DNA of 64,000 bases. Origin: Adenophora triphylla var. japonica. Its lineage: Eukaryota; Streptophyta; Magnoliopsida; Asterales; Campanulaceae. The position numbers and the translations under genes were made by a program. Positions 45,430-57,215 of the stretch are shown here, one piece after another. The notes under the pieces are model-generated. The model saw only the letters and a program-made list of their open reading frames with translations, had not been told where the DNA came from and did no database searches. The stretch is taken from positions 23,728-87,727 of the forward strand of contig JAFEMH010007492.1 in the NCBI GenBank assembly GCA_022495995.1. Direction: 5' to 3'. The number at the start of each line of letters is the position of its first letter. The stretch's first letter is position 1.

Positions 45430-48022
45430 AAGGTTGACTCAAAAGACTATTTTAAAGATAGGTAGCCCCGGTCTAGCCGCTCTTTCTTTGTTGAACCATG
45501 CATCTATTCTTCGACGCCGGAGACGGGAGCTATTGCGGACCTTTCCATCAGGATTTCCTTGGCAACTTTTTGCTCAATCCAACCATCTTCATTACTGCGA
45601 TGGCTGGTTCATTGACCTTGCAAAGGGGCGAGTCAAACTCCATTGTGCCCACAAGGCTTGAACCACCAAACTCGATCATGTTGACACTCATGTTGTTAGG
45701 GAGCGGGTTATTGATAGTATTAGGTCCTTCGGGCATCTCTAACCTCCCTTGCTCAATCAACCCTTGGATGGCCTTTTTCGGGGACGCAATCATCCGTCAG
45801 TGCCCGTGGTGCGATGAAAGGCACAATGCTTGGAGGTATCCAAAGGAGCGTTGGGGTTTCTAGGGCGATAATTTTCCAAAGGCCGGAGCAAACCTTCTCT
45901 CACCAAACCTCTGAAGATATCACTCAAAGGCATCCCAAAGTTTCTCAAGTCTTGGGTAGGGATCTAGATGCATCGGGATTCTTGGGAACAAAGGAAGTGG
46001 CATTGTTACGATCTGTCCGCGTAGCCGATCGCCTCTTTGCCTTTAGCGAAAGTGAGAGTAGTTTTGGAGGGAGGAGCCCGATATCCGTGGCAGTGCGACG
46101 GTCGAGCTGCGATTGTAAGCCTTTTCAAACTTAGCCGGAATTAACCATTGCACGCAAGTCGGCGTAGGGGAAGTGGGTGAGGGAAGCTCTCAAATGCGGC
46201 TTCAAGCATGAGCTGAAAGATGTCTAAGCTGCTCCTCGTCGGAGGGAGGAATGGCCATTTCAGCTGAGCTTTAAGTTCCATCTCTTATAGAAATCCCCAA
46301 TATTCTCATTAGGGCGCTGCATCGTTGTTTTGCGGAGTCAACTCTGTTTGTCTCCCACTCCAAGTTGGCTTTATACTTATACGTGAAAATGCGGTAATTT
46401 GTTCCCAAGTAGCCCTAGCTTCGAGCTGCAATCGGAAAAACCATTTCAAAGCCCCACGACTTCAAAGAGAGACTAAAGTAATCGGCGCTATTTGGTTTGT
46501 GCATCCCTTAGCCTTCATTGCCAAAGTATAGGTGTCCAAGTGAGTTTTAGGGCATGCACTCCCGTCAAACAATTCCAGAGTGGGCATCACAAACTTGTGA
46601 GGCGGGGGACAATCGAGTCGGGATCCGTAGGCCGAAGAGCGGTGTTCTTTTTGGCGGTCAATTCAGCAATCTGTGCTTTCATTTCCTTGTGTTGCTCCAT
46701 AAACCAAGCCAATTGGGGATCCAAAGGCGGAGCGGGAATTCTGGAGCTGATATTTGAGCTAGGAAGAGGACTAGGCTGTTGGTGGTGCATTGGTGGAAGG
46801 AATACCATATCCGGAGCATAGGTGAAAACACATTGTCCTTGGCCCAAATTACCCACAGGGAGTGTAGGTAGGAGGCTGGGGCAAAAGGATAGAACCCGGC
46901 GACTTGCTATTGGCTTCCAATCGGCGAGAGAAGATGGAGGCGGATCTGAGGTAGCCATATGGCTTGGATTTTCGGAGTGAGGCCCATAAGTAGGCTTAAG
47001 TGCGGGCTGCTTCGTCCCTGGTTGTTGAATTGCATGGCTGGTTGTGGCGAGGATGCATAAGCGAGAGGATCTTGTGGTCCTGGTGATTCGGATGAAAGCC
47101 GGGATGAAGGCTTGATAACCCATAGAAGTCTGAGTGAATGGATTTGTGAAAGGCGTGTGAGGAGCAGCGAACCGGTACCATTCGAGGAGGGGCTCCTGGC
47201 TGTGGCCCGAGAACCAGATTGTGGCGGCATTCCAAATTGTGGTGTTGATGTGAAGGTCTGGATTGATCGGTTCCGGGCGAGGTGGGATTCCAATCTGCTG
47301 TGGCATTCCGAGGTATCCCCAACCATGAGAGGACATTCCGTGCGACTTTGCCCCACCGAGGAGGCTGTGAGCGGATTCGTCCCATCGCTGCATGGATCCG
47401 GTGGTCGACCCGGAGATCGAGGAACATGTGTTACGGTAGCACCGAAGGAGGTTGGTGGTGGCATTCTGGAGTAATCGGGCGGCCGAGATTGGGATTGGGG
47501 TCATCCTCTTCTTCCACGGTGAAGGTGCCATCGGGATTGAGGGTGGCGGCCAAACCGTGGCTCTTAATAGCCTCGATAAGGCTATTGTTTGTGCTTCTGT
47601 CGCATTCTCATACGTTCGGCTAGCGGATTCCATTCTTTGTGCGAGGAGTCCGGGAGGCGGAGTGACGTTGTCCCCCTCGTTACCGGTGATGCGGACATTA
47701 CGAAACCCGGAGTTGAAACAAACGGCGAAGGCGATGAGGCACTTGACTCTTCCCAGCTGATTAAACGGTGACCGGTGCCCGAAACCAAGCTTTACGCGGA
47801 GGCTGCGGGGGAAAGACACGAGGGTTCGGATGGCGGGAATTGAAGGAGGGTAGGTGTTTGGGCTCTTAGGCTCATGCAACATGCGATTATTTGTTCATGT
47901 TTACTTAAAACACGTTTTATTAACCTAATCGGTTGGAAAAGATTGCTCTTCTTTTTTTTCGAACTACTGCGATTCTGGATCGGTGGGCCCGTCACTACGT
48001 CTATAAGCCCCTCGTATTCCAC
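45430..48022 (-). pseudogene. Gag of the large non-autonomous element
   Basis: On the - strand near 46,590-46,320 the gag core is clear: LELFDGSACPKTHLDTYTLA, then GALKWFFRLQLEARATWEQI. This is the FDG..PK.HL..Y and AL.W....TW pattern of Tat/Ogre gag proteins. A later segment (RLEMPEGPNTINNPLPN, 45,720-45,660) resembles the gag-protease linker of this group. The Pro/Ser-rich N-part spans roughly 47,900-46,600 in more than one frame. Several frameshifts and stops are present, so this copy does not encode a full protein. No zinc knuckle was recognised. Confidence 0.72.
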
Positions 48023-49152
48023 CTGTATTTCGACCTCCCGGGGTGGACGGCCCGGGCGAGGGTCCTATAGGGCAAGCGGGTCCCACCGACCGAAAGAAAA
48101 ACGATCCTAGAAGTCTGGGGTAATCAAGTCTTAACGAGCATTCGATGTAAATTACGGACAAAGGCGACGTCAAAGTCAAGATCGTGTCCAGGAGCTCGAC
48201 AAAAAGGTCGGCATGATTTGGGTGATAAATGTCCGCAATTGATCTTGACTTGTCGTCGGTTAAGCCGTAATTAGGCATGGAATAACCGTTAATCCTTGAT
48301 GACTCGGTGTCATCTTTGGGAGTCGAGTGTATAATTTGTGCCGGTCGAGCCGAAGTCAAGGCGCCGGTCAATACCTTGGTCAAAGTCTGCGGCGGAAAGC
48401 CGGCATGACTTCGGCGATTAGGGACCGAAAGATATTGAGTCGGTATGCCGACAAAGGCTTGAAAGGAAAGGTCTATACACGGACGGGGCATGACACGAGA
48501 CCGGACTAAAAACCAGCGGGTCTCGGACAAAGTGTGTCACGGACAAGTGCATGGTCGACACGAGGCTCCATGGGATGTTTGGGTAGTCCTGTGCTCAACC
48601 GAGAGGCGTAATAAGACCAAACGGACCGCGACAAGGATTTCCCCGGGTTAAGGACGTAGTGTGCAGTGTACGGTCAACGTGCGCGTAGTGTGCAAGCAGT
48701 CTATCTTCTTTTTCTGAGTAAAATAAAAAAATTTTTATGTGTCTTAAAAGGCATGATGCATGATTTTTTTTTTGAAAATTTTCTTTTGAAAAATCTTTTT
48801 TTTTTTGAAAATCTTTTTTTTTTTGAAAATTAATGAACACATAAGCACATAAGCACAAAAATTCCAACAATTAGGGACATTATTCCGGCAGTCAAAAGTT
48901 TGACTCTTTTTTTTTTCGAGGCGGCCAAAACAAACACGAAAACTGTGCAAAAATCAACACACACGAAGCAAAGGATTTTCAAATGTTGAGACGGAAGTTT
49001 GACCCTCAAAAGCCTTTTTTTGAAAACGGTGATACCGGTACGTGGGATTGTTAGACCACAATTTATCCCCGACTCGTGTTAGGAGGCGATAACGGAAAAT
49101 TTAGTGGTTTCCACCAATATACCAAATACCATTTTTTTTTTTAAAAAAAAAA
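48023..49152 (-). other. Leader of the gag-only element
   Basis: Between the primer site and gag. Contains an A-rich/T-rich block at 48,760-48,830 (ttttgaaaatctttttttt units) and GC-rich parts without recognisable coding sequence. Confidence 0.55.
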
Positions 49153-49177
49153 GCTTAGTCCCCAGCGGAGTCGCCAC
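49153..49177 (-). other. Putative primer-binding site of the gag-only element
   Basis: The - strand reads GTGGCGACTCCGCTGGGGAC immediately after the LTR end ..CGTTACA. The tRNA it pairs with was not assigned here. A tract of the same type (GGCGTGGCGACTCCG) also lies about 35 bp inside the LTR end. Confidence 0.8.
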
Positions 49178-52100
49178 TGTAACGATGTGCCATTAAAACG
49201 GAGTCGCCACGCCATTTTTATTTTAAGGGCCAAAACTTTGAAAAAAGCCCGAGATCAGAGATTTAGGTTCGGAGGTCATGTTACGCGTCGGGAAGGACGT
49301 TAGTGTGCACCCGACGCGCCTCGCAAAACGAGTCTTCCAAACATTTGAAATCCTTTTGTTGTGTGTGTGTGTGTGTGTGTGTGTGTTTTGACCAAAATAA
49401 TTTGAAAATGGGAAAAGTGAAAATTGGGATCTCTTTTTAAGACTTTAAACTGATGCCATGATTTTTTGGAGAATTTTTGGGTTGAGTCTTGGCACTCAAA
49501 AGATTTTTGGATTTGAAAAGCAATTCTGCCAGAATGAAAGAAGGCAGTTGACCCTTGACTTTGAAATGGACTTAAAGGCTTCAAAACCTCAGAATCTGGG
49601 GAAAGTCAGAGAATGAAAGTTGCTTAAAACACCCTAAATAGGGTTTCTGCAAAGAAACTTTCCATTTTGGAAGTAATTTGAGGGGTCAAAACCTTCTGGA
49701 AATCTCAGATATGAAATCTGGATTTCCAGAAGCTGATGAACTAGCCTCTAAACGAAAAATTGAAAAAAGGATTTTTACTTACTCAAAAAATAAAATAAAA
49801 ATATGTCTGGAAAGATCTGGATGTTGGCTACAAAAAGTGTTTTGTAGTCAACACCCAATTCCAAGTTTTACTGGGTCCAAAAAATAATAAAATGGACTGA
49901 GGTCTCAGAACAATGCTACTGGACAGCAAGATGTTCTTGAGGGAAAATGTGATTTTTGGGGGATTTGCATCTATGTTCACCCCATTTTCATCCCTAGACT
50001 TGATACCGCTACTTTTTATTGAGTGGTTATCATATTCAAGTCATCCTTGGGGAATTTATGGGGTTTAAACATGTCCTTTGCAAAGGGAAAGGGGATATTT
50101 TGTAGAAATGAAATTAAAGAGAAAAAATCAATTTAGAGATTTAAAATATAGACCATTTGAGATGGTCATTCATGAAGATGAACTTCAAGATGACTATCTT
50201 GGGTCAAAACTCAAGTTAAACTAAACATCAAGTAGATCCAAGTAAGAAGAACAAGATGAACAAGAAGTCAAAAGTGAATTTTAGGGTTTTGAGAAGGAGG
50301 GCTTTACCAATGGTGACACCCTATCTTCCTAGGCTTGGAATTTGACTTGAGGAGTATCAAGATTTGGTGTTTGGCTTGAGGAGTATCAAGGTTTGATGTT
50401 TGAATTTGTGTTTGGAGTGAGATTGGGAAAGATTCAAGAGAAAATGGTGGCAATCAAGGGATTCCCACTGTTTTCTCTCTATATTCCTTGAACTTCGTTG
50501 CTATGATCAAATTGTGTTGTGTAAGGCGAGAGAGGAGGGTTCAATTTATAGGCCCTCTGAAATTACATACATGTCCGCGCGGAGGTCCTCGTAAACGTGC
50601 ACAGTGCATTAAATGTTGCTCCGGGCTTTGAGCAGGAAGAATATTTTTCAAAATATCGGCGTAAACTGTTTTTCAACTTGCTGTTTCGGGATTTTCTTAA
50701 TTCTTTTGCTTTTTTGGATTCCTTTTTTGGTTTAACTTTAAATGGCAAACCCTAACCTACTCTTGCTTGGTTAGGAAGGTTAGAGATTGTTAGAAATGTT
50801 AGAAATGTTAAAACTTTCGTTAACTTTCTAACGAAAAAACTACCAACTCAAATTGGAGCACTTACAGTAGCCCCTCGGCGACGGTGTTTTCGAAGGAAGC
50901 GGGGTCGTCGATAAGAGTAAGGCTCCATATTTGATAGGATGATCAAGTGATCGAGTGGCTGAACCTATTCAATAGGCTACCTACGTATCCCGAATGGGAA
51001 TCAAGCCGGTCGTAGTTCGGGTCTTTGACCCTGGGAATGATTGTTTTTAAGGTATCAACCTGGAGATGATGGCGTTTTAGGCGCCTCGGACCTTGAAGAT
51101 GATGGCGTTTTAGGTGCCTCAAACCTTGAAGATGGCGTTTTAGGTGCCTCGAACCTTAGAGATGGCGTTTTAGGTGCCTCGAACCTTGATGGTGGGGATA
51201 GATGGTCCTCTGGTGGACTTTGCTTGAAAGGATCGGTCTTACGTCTGCTGTCGAAGGAAAGGATGACCATTTTGGTCGAGTGGCTGGACCAAGGATTGAC
51301 TGTATCTGGGGGTCACCCGAGGATTGACTATTTTAGGGAAGTCGTCCTAGAGATTGACTGTATTTGGGAGTCACCCGAGGGATTGACTATTTTAGGGAAG
51401 TCGCCCTATGATCTGACTATTTTTGGGAAGTCGCCCTATGATCTGACTATTTTTGGGAAGTCGCCCCGTGGTTTGACTATTTTTGGGAAGTCACCCTATG
51501 ATCTGACTATTTTTGGGAAGTCGCCCTATGATCTGACTATTTTTGGGAAGTCGCCCTGTGGTTTGACTATTTTTGGGAAGTCGCCCTATGGTTTGACTGT
51601 TTTGGGGAAGTCGCCCTATGATCTGACTATTTTTGGGAAGTCGCCCTATGGTTTGACTATTTTTGGGAAGTCACCCTATGATCTGACTATTTTTGGGAAG
51701 TCGCCCTATGGTTTGACTGTTTTGGGGAAGTCACCCTATGATCTGACTATTTTTGGGAAGTCGCCCTATGGTTTGACTATTTTTGGGAAGTCACCCTATG
51801 ATCTGACTATTTTTGGGAAGTCGCCCTATGGTTTGACTGTTTTGGGGAAGTCACCCTAAGGTTTTGACTGTTTTGGGGAAGTCACCCTAAGGTTTTGACT
51901 GTTTTGGGGAAGTCGCCCTATGATCTGATGATAATGTTCTTTTAGAAAAGTAGTTGACTAAGATATGCTTTCATACCTGTGCTGTGCTTACCTGTAGTTG
52001 CCGGAAGGACTGAGGCTACGGCTGATGTTGATGAAGAGTTGTTAAGTTGCTGTTCGTGGGACGGTTTCTGCTGACGATTTGCTGTCTTTGGAAGCATTTT

Positions 52101-52532
52101 GACCTGAAGGAGGAGTTTGGTTGAGTCTGCATCTTGCTGGTGATCGTCAACCTTGTAGAGGTGGTTGAGCTTGTATTCACATTGGGACTTCTTGCTTTTG
52201 AGAACTTGGTGTCTCTGACCGCATTGTATTGGAGAGCTTGGCGTCTCTGACCTTCTTGCCTGGGAGAACTTGGCGTCTCTGACCGATTTGTATTGGAGAA
52301 CTTGGCGTCTCTGACCGATTTGTATGTGAGAACTTGGCGTCTCTGACCGACTGGCATTTGATTTGCATTTCAGAACTTGGCGTCCCTGACCGAACTATAT
52401 TTGAGAACTTGGCGTCTCTGACCGAATTGTATTTGAGAACTTGGCGTCTCTGACCTTCTTGTAGACACTGGAGGTGGTCTTCATTGGGGGCTGTTTTCAT
52501 CCATTTGTGGACATTGGAGGTCGTCTTTAGCA
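49178..52532 (-). repeat. 5' LTR of the gag-only element
   Basis: Same structure as the 3' LTR: TATAAATT at 50,550-50,543, the conserved box at 50,980-51,018, and arrays at 51,060-51,195, 51,303-51,920 and 52,195-52,460. A (GT)n run at 49,361-49,386 is longer than in the other copy. One inserted G near 51,381 makes the array frame continuous with upstream sequence. This does not imply a gene. Confidence 0.93.
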
Positions 52533-53976
52533 AGTTGCAGACGCCGATATGATTTCCACACTGCCCTTCATGCAGCTCCCTCAAAACCTGTTGGGCTTGG
52601 TCTGCTTCTAGACACCTTAAGTAGTGACCTGCAGCAGATTTCCTAAACAAGAAGTTATCAATAAGTAAATACTTAGATGATCTTACCCTGAATACTCGAG
52701 TATTTTTCTCTTCAGCTAGGATTGTATCATCTTGGAGGTATTTGATTATAGGAGCTGTCCAAGAGGTTACTGCTGGACTGGGAAGGACGTCGACATCTAG
52801 GACGAACAGCTCGAGACGATCAAATGCTGGGATGTCGACATGCACAATTGGAATACTTGTCTGTGAAATGCTTTTGAAGGCTGAGCCTAAGTTTGCCAGA
52901 GCATCTGCTTGTGAGTTTTCTTCTCGCGGCACCTGCTCTAAAGTGAAAGTTTTGAATTTGGCCGCTAGGATTTTCACAATCTCGAAATATGTCGTCATCT
53001 TTGCATTTTTCGCAATGTAGGACCCGTTGTAGTGGTTGACAATTAGCAAAGAATCCATAAACACCCGAATGTGCTTGATATCTAGGTCCTGGACCACTGT
53101 TAAACCAGAAATTAATGCTTTGTACTCTGCTTCATTATTAGTGGCCTTAAAACTGCAACTGATGGATTGTGGTATTATGTCCCCTTGTGGCGATTTTAGT
53201 ATAACTCCAAGTCCCGTGCCTCTCATGTTGGAAGAACCATCAGTATAAAGTGTCCACATCTTCAAGATGTCATCATCTTGTAGTTGCTGAACCTCCAATG
53301 CTACTTCTTGTTTCATGGTTGGACTAAAGTCAACCACAAAATTAGCTAGAGCCTGAGATTTTATTGCTGTTCTGGGATCATATTTGATGTCGTAAGTGCT
53401 TAACTGTACGGACCACTTAGCCATTCTACCTGACATCTCTGGTTTTCTCATAACATTCTTAATAGGATAGTTAGTACGCACAATTATAGTATATGTTTCA
53501 AAATAGTGTCTTAATTTAATAGATGCAATTATCAAAGCCAAAATTAATTTTTGTAAATGAGAATACCTGGTCGCCGCGTCTAAAAGTGTCTTACTTATAT
53601 AATAGATGGGTTGCTGAATGCCATCTAGTTCTGTCACTAGGACCGCACTTACAGCGCTTTCTGATACTGCTAGGTAGATGAATAGGTGTTCGCCTTCCTG
53701 AGGTTTAGCCAATAGTGGAGGTGTCGACAGGTAACTTTTGAGGTCTTGAAAAGCTTGTTCATGCTGATCTTCCCACTGGAACTTCTTATTCTTTCTTAAG
53801 ATGTCATAAAAAGGCTTGCATCGATCAGATGATTTTGAAATGAACCTAGTGAGTGCAGCAATCTTCCCTGTCAATCTCTGGACGTCTTTGACGGATTGAG
53901 GTAACGACAGGTTGATGATGGCACGAATCTGCTCTGGGGCGGCTTCAATGCCCTTTTTAGTCACCATATAGCCCAA
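52533..53976 (-). pseudogene. Gypsy pol: RT end, RNase H, archaeal-type RNase H, integrase N-end
   Basis: The frame starts at the RT end (GYMVTKKGIEAAPEQIRAII) and holds a first RNase H (EHLFIYLAVSESAVSAVLVT) that lacks the usual leading catalytic Asp. A second, archaeal-type RNase H follows with its acidic residues in place (LYTDGSSNMRGTGLGV, NNEAEYKALISGL, VFMDSLLIVNH, ENSQADALANLG). The frame then enters the integrase zinc finger (LRELHEGQCGNHIG) before running into the inserted LTR at 52,532. A degenerate first RNase H plus an added second one is a known feature of Tat elements. Confidence 0.9.
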
Positions 53977-54771
53977 AAAACTTTCCTGCCTTCATTCCAA
54001 AATTGCATTTTGATGGATTAAGTTTCAATTGAAACAATCCAAGATGTCGAAGGCTTGGGATAGGTGGCTTATGTGATCTTCAGCTTTCTTGGATTTCACC
54101 ACCATATCGTCAATATATACCTCCATCGTGTCCCCAATCTGGTCTTTGAACATTTTATTAATGAGCCGATATGTTGCACCTGCATTTTTTAGTCCAAAAG
54201 GCATAGCAATATAACAATAGATACCTGTGGGTGTTATGAAGGCGGTGTCCTCTTGTTCAGATGACTCTATATGGATTTGTTGGAATCCTGAAGATGAGTC
54301 CATAAAAGTGAGAAGCTCGTGACCTGAAGTGGCATCAACCAATGAGTCGATGTGAGGCAATGGGAAAGGATCCTTGGGACAGGCTTTGTTTAAGTCGGTG
54401 AAATCAACACAGACTCGCCATTTTTCGTTTTTCTTCTCGACCCCAACCACGTTTGCTAACCATCTTGGATAATCTACCTCTCGTATCATGTTGGCTTTAA
54501 GTAAACGTTCTACTTCTTCCTTGATTATTTGGTTTCTTGTTTCTGCGAACTTCCTACGCTTTTGATGCACTGGCTTGAAATTGGGATCGATATTGAGTTT
54601 GTGGGTGATGACATCTTTGCTGATGCCGGTCATGTCATCATGCTTCCACGCAAAGCTCTTCATTCTGCTTCTTAACAGGTCTACAAGTTTTTCTTCTATA
54701 TCTGGTGGAATATCACAGCCCATAAGTACCTTGATGTCTGGATTTGAAGGGTCTAGCAATACTTCTTTCAC
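53977..54771 (-). pseudogene. Gypsy reverse transcriptase
   Basis: Contains WLANVVGVEKKNEKWRVCVD, DLNKACPKDPFPLPHIDSLV, FMDSSSGFQQI, MPFGLKNAGATY and the intact active-site box YIDDMVVKSKK. A one-base loss near 54,024 puts a TGA after this point. A one-base gain near 53,985 returns the downstream RNase H part to the original frame, leaving a short out-of-frame stretch. Otherwise the domain is well preserved. Confidence 0.9.
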
Positions 54772-55013
54772 ATCGTTCTCCCTAGCTTCCAGGACCTCAC
54801 ATACGTTTTTTTTGTAATTGCTATGCTTGTTTAGGAGATGTCGATGCCTTCATTGAAGTCTTATAGCACTCCTTGGCCACTTGCTGATCACTATATATTT
54901 TAGCGACACCCCAAGGTGTTGGGAACTTCACGCACTAATGGTAAGTGGAAGGTACATCTTTCATTCCATGAATCCACGGCCTTCCAAGAATCACATTGTA
55001 AGATGTCGCACAA

Positions 55014-55553
55014 TCAATTACGCAGAACCGCTCCATGGTGTTGAGTCCTTTTGAGTAGATTGGAAGCTTTATTTCTCCCACTATTTCTGACTTCGCCACT
55101 GAAGCCTACCAATACTGAGGATTTCTTGACGATCTCCGATTCTAGGATGTTCATCTCCTTAAGGGTACTCAACATAATGAGATTGACAGAGCTAACCCCA
55201 TCGACCAAGATGCGCCTGATGGTACAATTGGCAATCTGCAAGGAAATGACTAGGCAATCATAGTGGGGTTCTAACAAATTATCTCGATCACTCTCATCAA
55301 AGGTGATTGGCTCCTGGCAGGATGTCGACATCCTGGATGGTCTTTCTGGCTTCTCTTCCTTTGACTCCTTGGCATGTCGCTTCGCGGCAGAATAGGAAGT
55401 GCCACAAATTTCTGACCCTCCACTGATGAAATTGATCACCTTCGTTGATGTTGGAGGAGAAACTGGTCGCTCGACTTCATGTGGAGCTTCTGCGTTTTCT
55501 GCCTTCTTCTTTTTGGATCCCAGCAACTCCTTGAGATGTCCCTTCGAGAGCAA
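55014..55553 (-). pseudogene. Gypsy gag C-end and protease
   Basis: The frame holds LLSKGHLKELLG-type gag-end sequence, a charged linker, and the aspartic-protease signature RILVDGVSSVNLIML. The protease Asp is kept, but the D-(T/G)-G-S-S pattern is altered to D-G-V-S-S, so activity is doubtful. Between here and RT (54,772-55,013) the frame is broken by stops. Confidence 0.8.
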
Positions 55554-55570
55554 GTAGATGATCTCCTTTC

Positions 55571-57132
55571 TTAGCGCGATGCAATCTTCTGTGATATGCC
55601 CAAAGTCCTCATGGTAGGCACACCACTTTGACTTGTCATGCCATCCCGTGAATTTATCTGTCTTCTTTGGCCATCTTGCTTTGTCCCCCCCAACTTGCCC
55701 ATTGCACAGAGTATACCTGAAATGTCAACAGAAAAGTAATAATCAGAAATATTAGGCACATCATTATCTTCATCCTCACCCTCGATTGAATTAATTTTGT
55801 TATTGTCGACTCTCAGATAAGGATTGGATCGATTGTTCCTGCGGTGGGATGATTCGGCCTTCCTGTCTGGGTTGTCATATGTCGACACCTTGCCTGAGGA
55901 CTTTGACCTTCGCAGCTCATCTTCCTCCAACCTTATGAATCTCAGGGCCCTGCTTCTGACTTCTTCCAACCACTTACAAGGAGTCATCACCAAATCTTGA
56001 TAATATTGGGAATCCTTCTTCAGCCCCATTTTGAATGCTTCTGTGGCTGTCGACATGTCAAGATTGGGAATTTCTAGCACTTCTCTATTGAACCGGTGGA
56101 CATATTCTTTCAGAGTTTCATTAGGCTACTGGTCACATTGTAGAGGTCACTTGTCAGCTTCTCGAACTATCGACTGCATGATAACTGATTATAGAACATG
56201 TTGATAAGCTCGACGAAGGAGCCAATTAAGCCTAGGGGTTGCCTAATCAACCATTTGAGAGCTGGCCCAACCAAGGTCGACCCAAATCCTCTGCACAGAC
56301 AAGCCTCTCTGAATTGTAGTGGGATATGTACTATGTCCATCTTCTCTTGATAATGGGCGACATGCTCCTCTGGATCTGTGCTGCCGTCATATAGCTTCAT
56401 GGATGGAACACTGAAACGCTTTGGGATGTCGACATTTGCAATTTCTGGGACAAACCGAGACTGATTGTAGCAATTCTGAGATACTGGTTGGATTGGAGGG
56501 GTTATGCCTGGCACGTTCATTATCAGCTCCTTGAGATCCTGCATCTGCTTGGCTAATGGATTTCCTGCAAAAGGGTCAGCCATAGGAATACGATTGAAAG
56601 TATTATTATTTAAAAGATTATTCAGCAAACCAGTGTTGTCCGTGGTGGTAGTGACTGTGGTGTTGTCAGTGAATGGGATGAACTGGGCGAATCCCGCTGA
56701 GGGTGGCGTCAATAAGGTGTCACCGGGCAAGGATGGCGACATAATTAAGGGTGTTGTCTGATGGGTTTGAGATGGACCACCCATTGGAATGAATTCATTC
56801 TGAAACGTAGATCCTTCGATGGTGTCGAAGTTGATGTTCCTTGGGCGCAATGGTGAGATGTTGTCAAGCCGGGAAACGATGAGCTGTTGATCCTTCTGCA
56901 TCTTAATCATGGAATTGGCCAGCAACTTTGAGTTGCTATCTTGATGATCCAGCCTCTGATTCAGCTTGGTTAGGAGACTCCGGATGTCGGCGTCCACATT
57001 AGGAGATCCTGCTTTCTGTGATACTTGTGAAGGTTGCGTCATTCGCGGTCCTGACTGAGGAGGTGGTGGCAATGAGACTGTCTTCTCTCCAGATGATGGA
57101 GTGACGGCGACTCTTGCCGGCGGCGGAAACAT
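55571..57132 (-). pseudogene. Gypsy gag
   Basis: The start is MFPPPARVAVTPSSG at 57,132, 63 bp inside the primer site. A Pro/Ser/Thr-rich N-part precedes the retrotransposon gag domain (DGSTDPEEHVAHYQEKMDIV, GPALKWLIRQPLGLIGSFVE). A frameshift near 56,160 separates this from the second part (LDMSTATEAFKMGLKK..CKWLEEVRSRALRFIRLEED). Another near 55,690 displaces the CAYHEDFGHITEDC zinc-knuckle-like segment into a different frame. Clearly once a full gag, now broken. Confidence 0.87.
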
Positions 57133-57193
57133 TGGGGTTGGTTGACATGATGAACCCTTTTAGGAAATGATCCAAATAATCAATAGACCAAGT

Positions 57194-57214
57194 GGCCCCT
57201 CGGTGGGCGCCAAA
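57194..57214 (-). other. Primer-binding region of the Tat gypsy element
   Basis: The - strand reads TTTGGCGCCCACCGAGGGGC, one base inside the 5' LTR, the customary start of the interior in many plant gypsy elements. The tRNA was not assigned. Confidence 0.8.
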
Positions 57215-57215
57215 T

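Larger units (their letters stand above)
39036..52532 (-). mobile_element. Large gag-only LTR element (TR-GAG-like, Tat/Ogre group) with 3.36-kb LTRs
   Basis: Direct repeats 39,036-42,393 and 49,178-52,532 (TG..CA on the - strand) flank a 6.8-kb interior. Next to the right copy, the - strand reads GTGGCGACTCCGCTGGGGAC, the usual sequence after the 5' LTR in Tat/Ogre-type elements. So the element is on the - strand. The interior has a gag region but no frame with protease, RT, RNase H or integrase motifs. It is inserted in the integrase of the surrounding gypsy. No convincing TSD is seen (CAACT before, ATTCC after), and a little host sequence is missing. The LTRs look about 98-99% identical by eye. 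Confidence 0.88.

Noticed and set aside
46907..47474. Several long overlapping frames on both strands
   Set aside because: GC-rich, Pro/Ser-rich gag N-part read in wrong frames. Only the - strand gag interpretation has family support.
51041..51859. Open frame of 272 codons with a 10-residue LTIFGKSPYD repeat
   Set aside because: Produced by a 30-bp minisatellite in the U3 of an LTR. The sister LTR has the same DNA with the frame broken by one base, and the frame runs against the element orientation.
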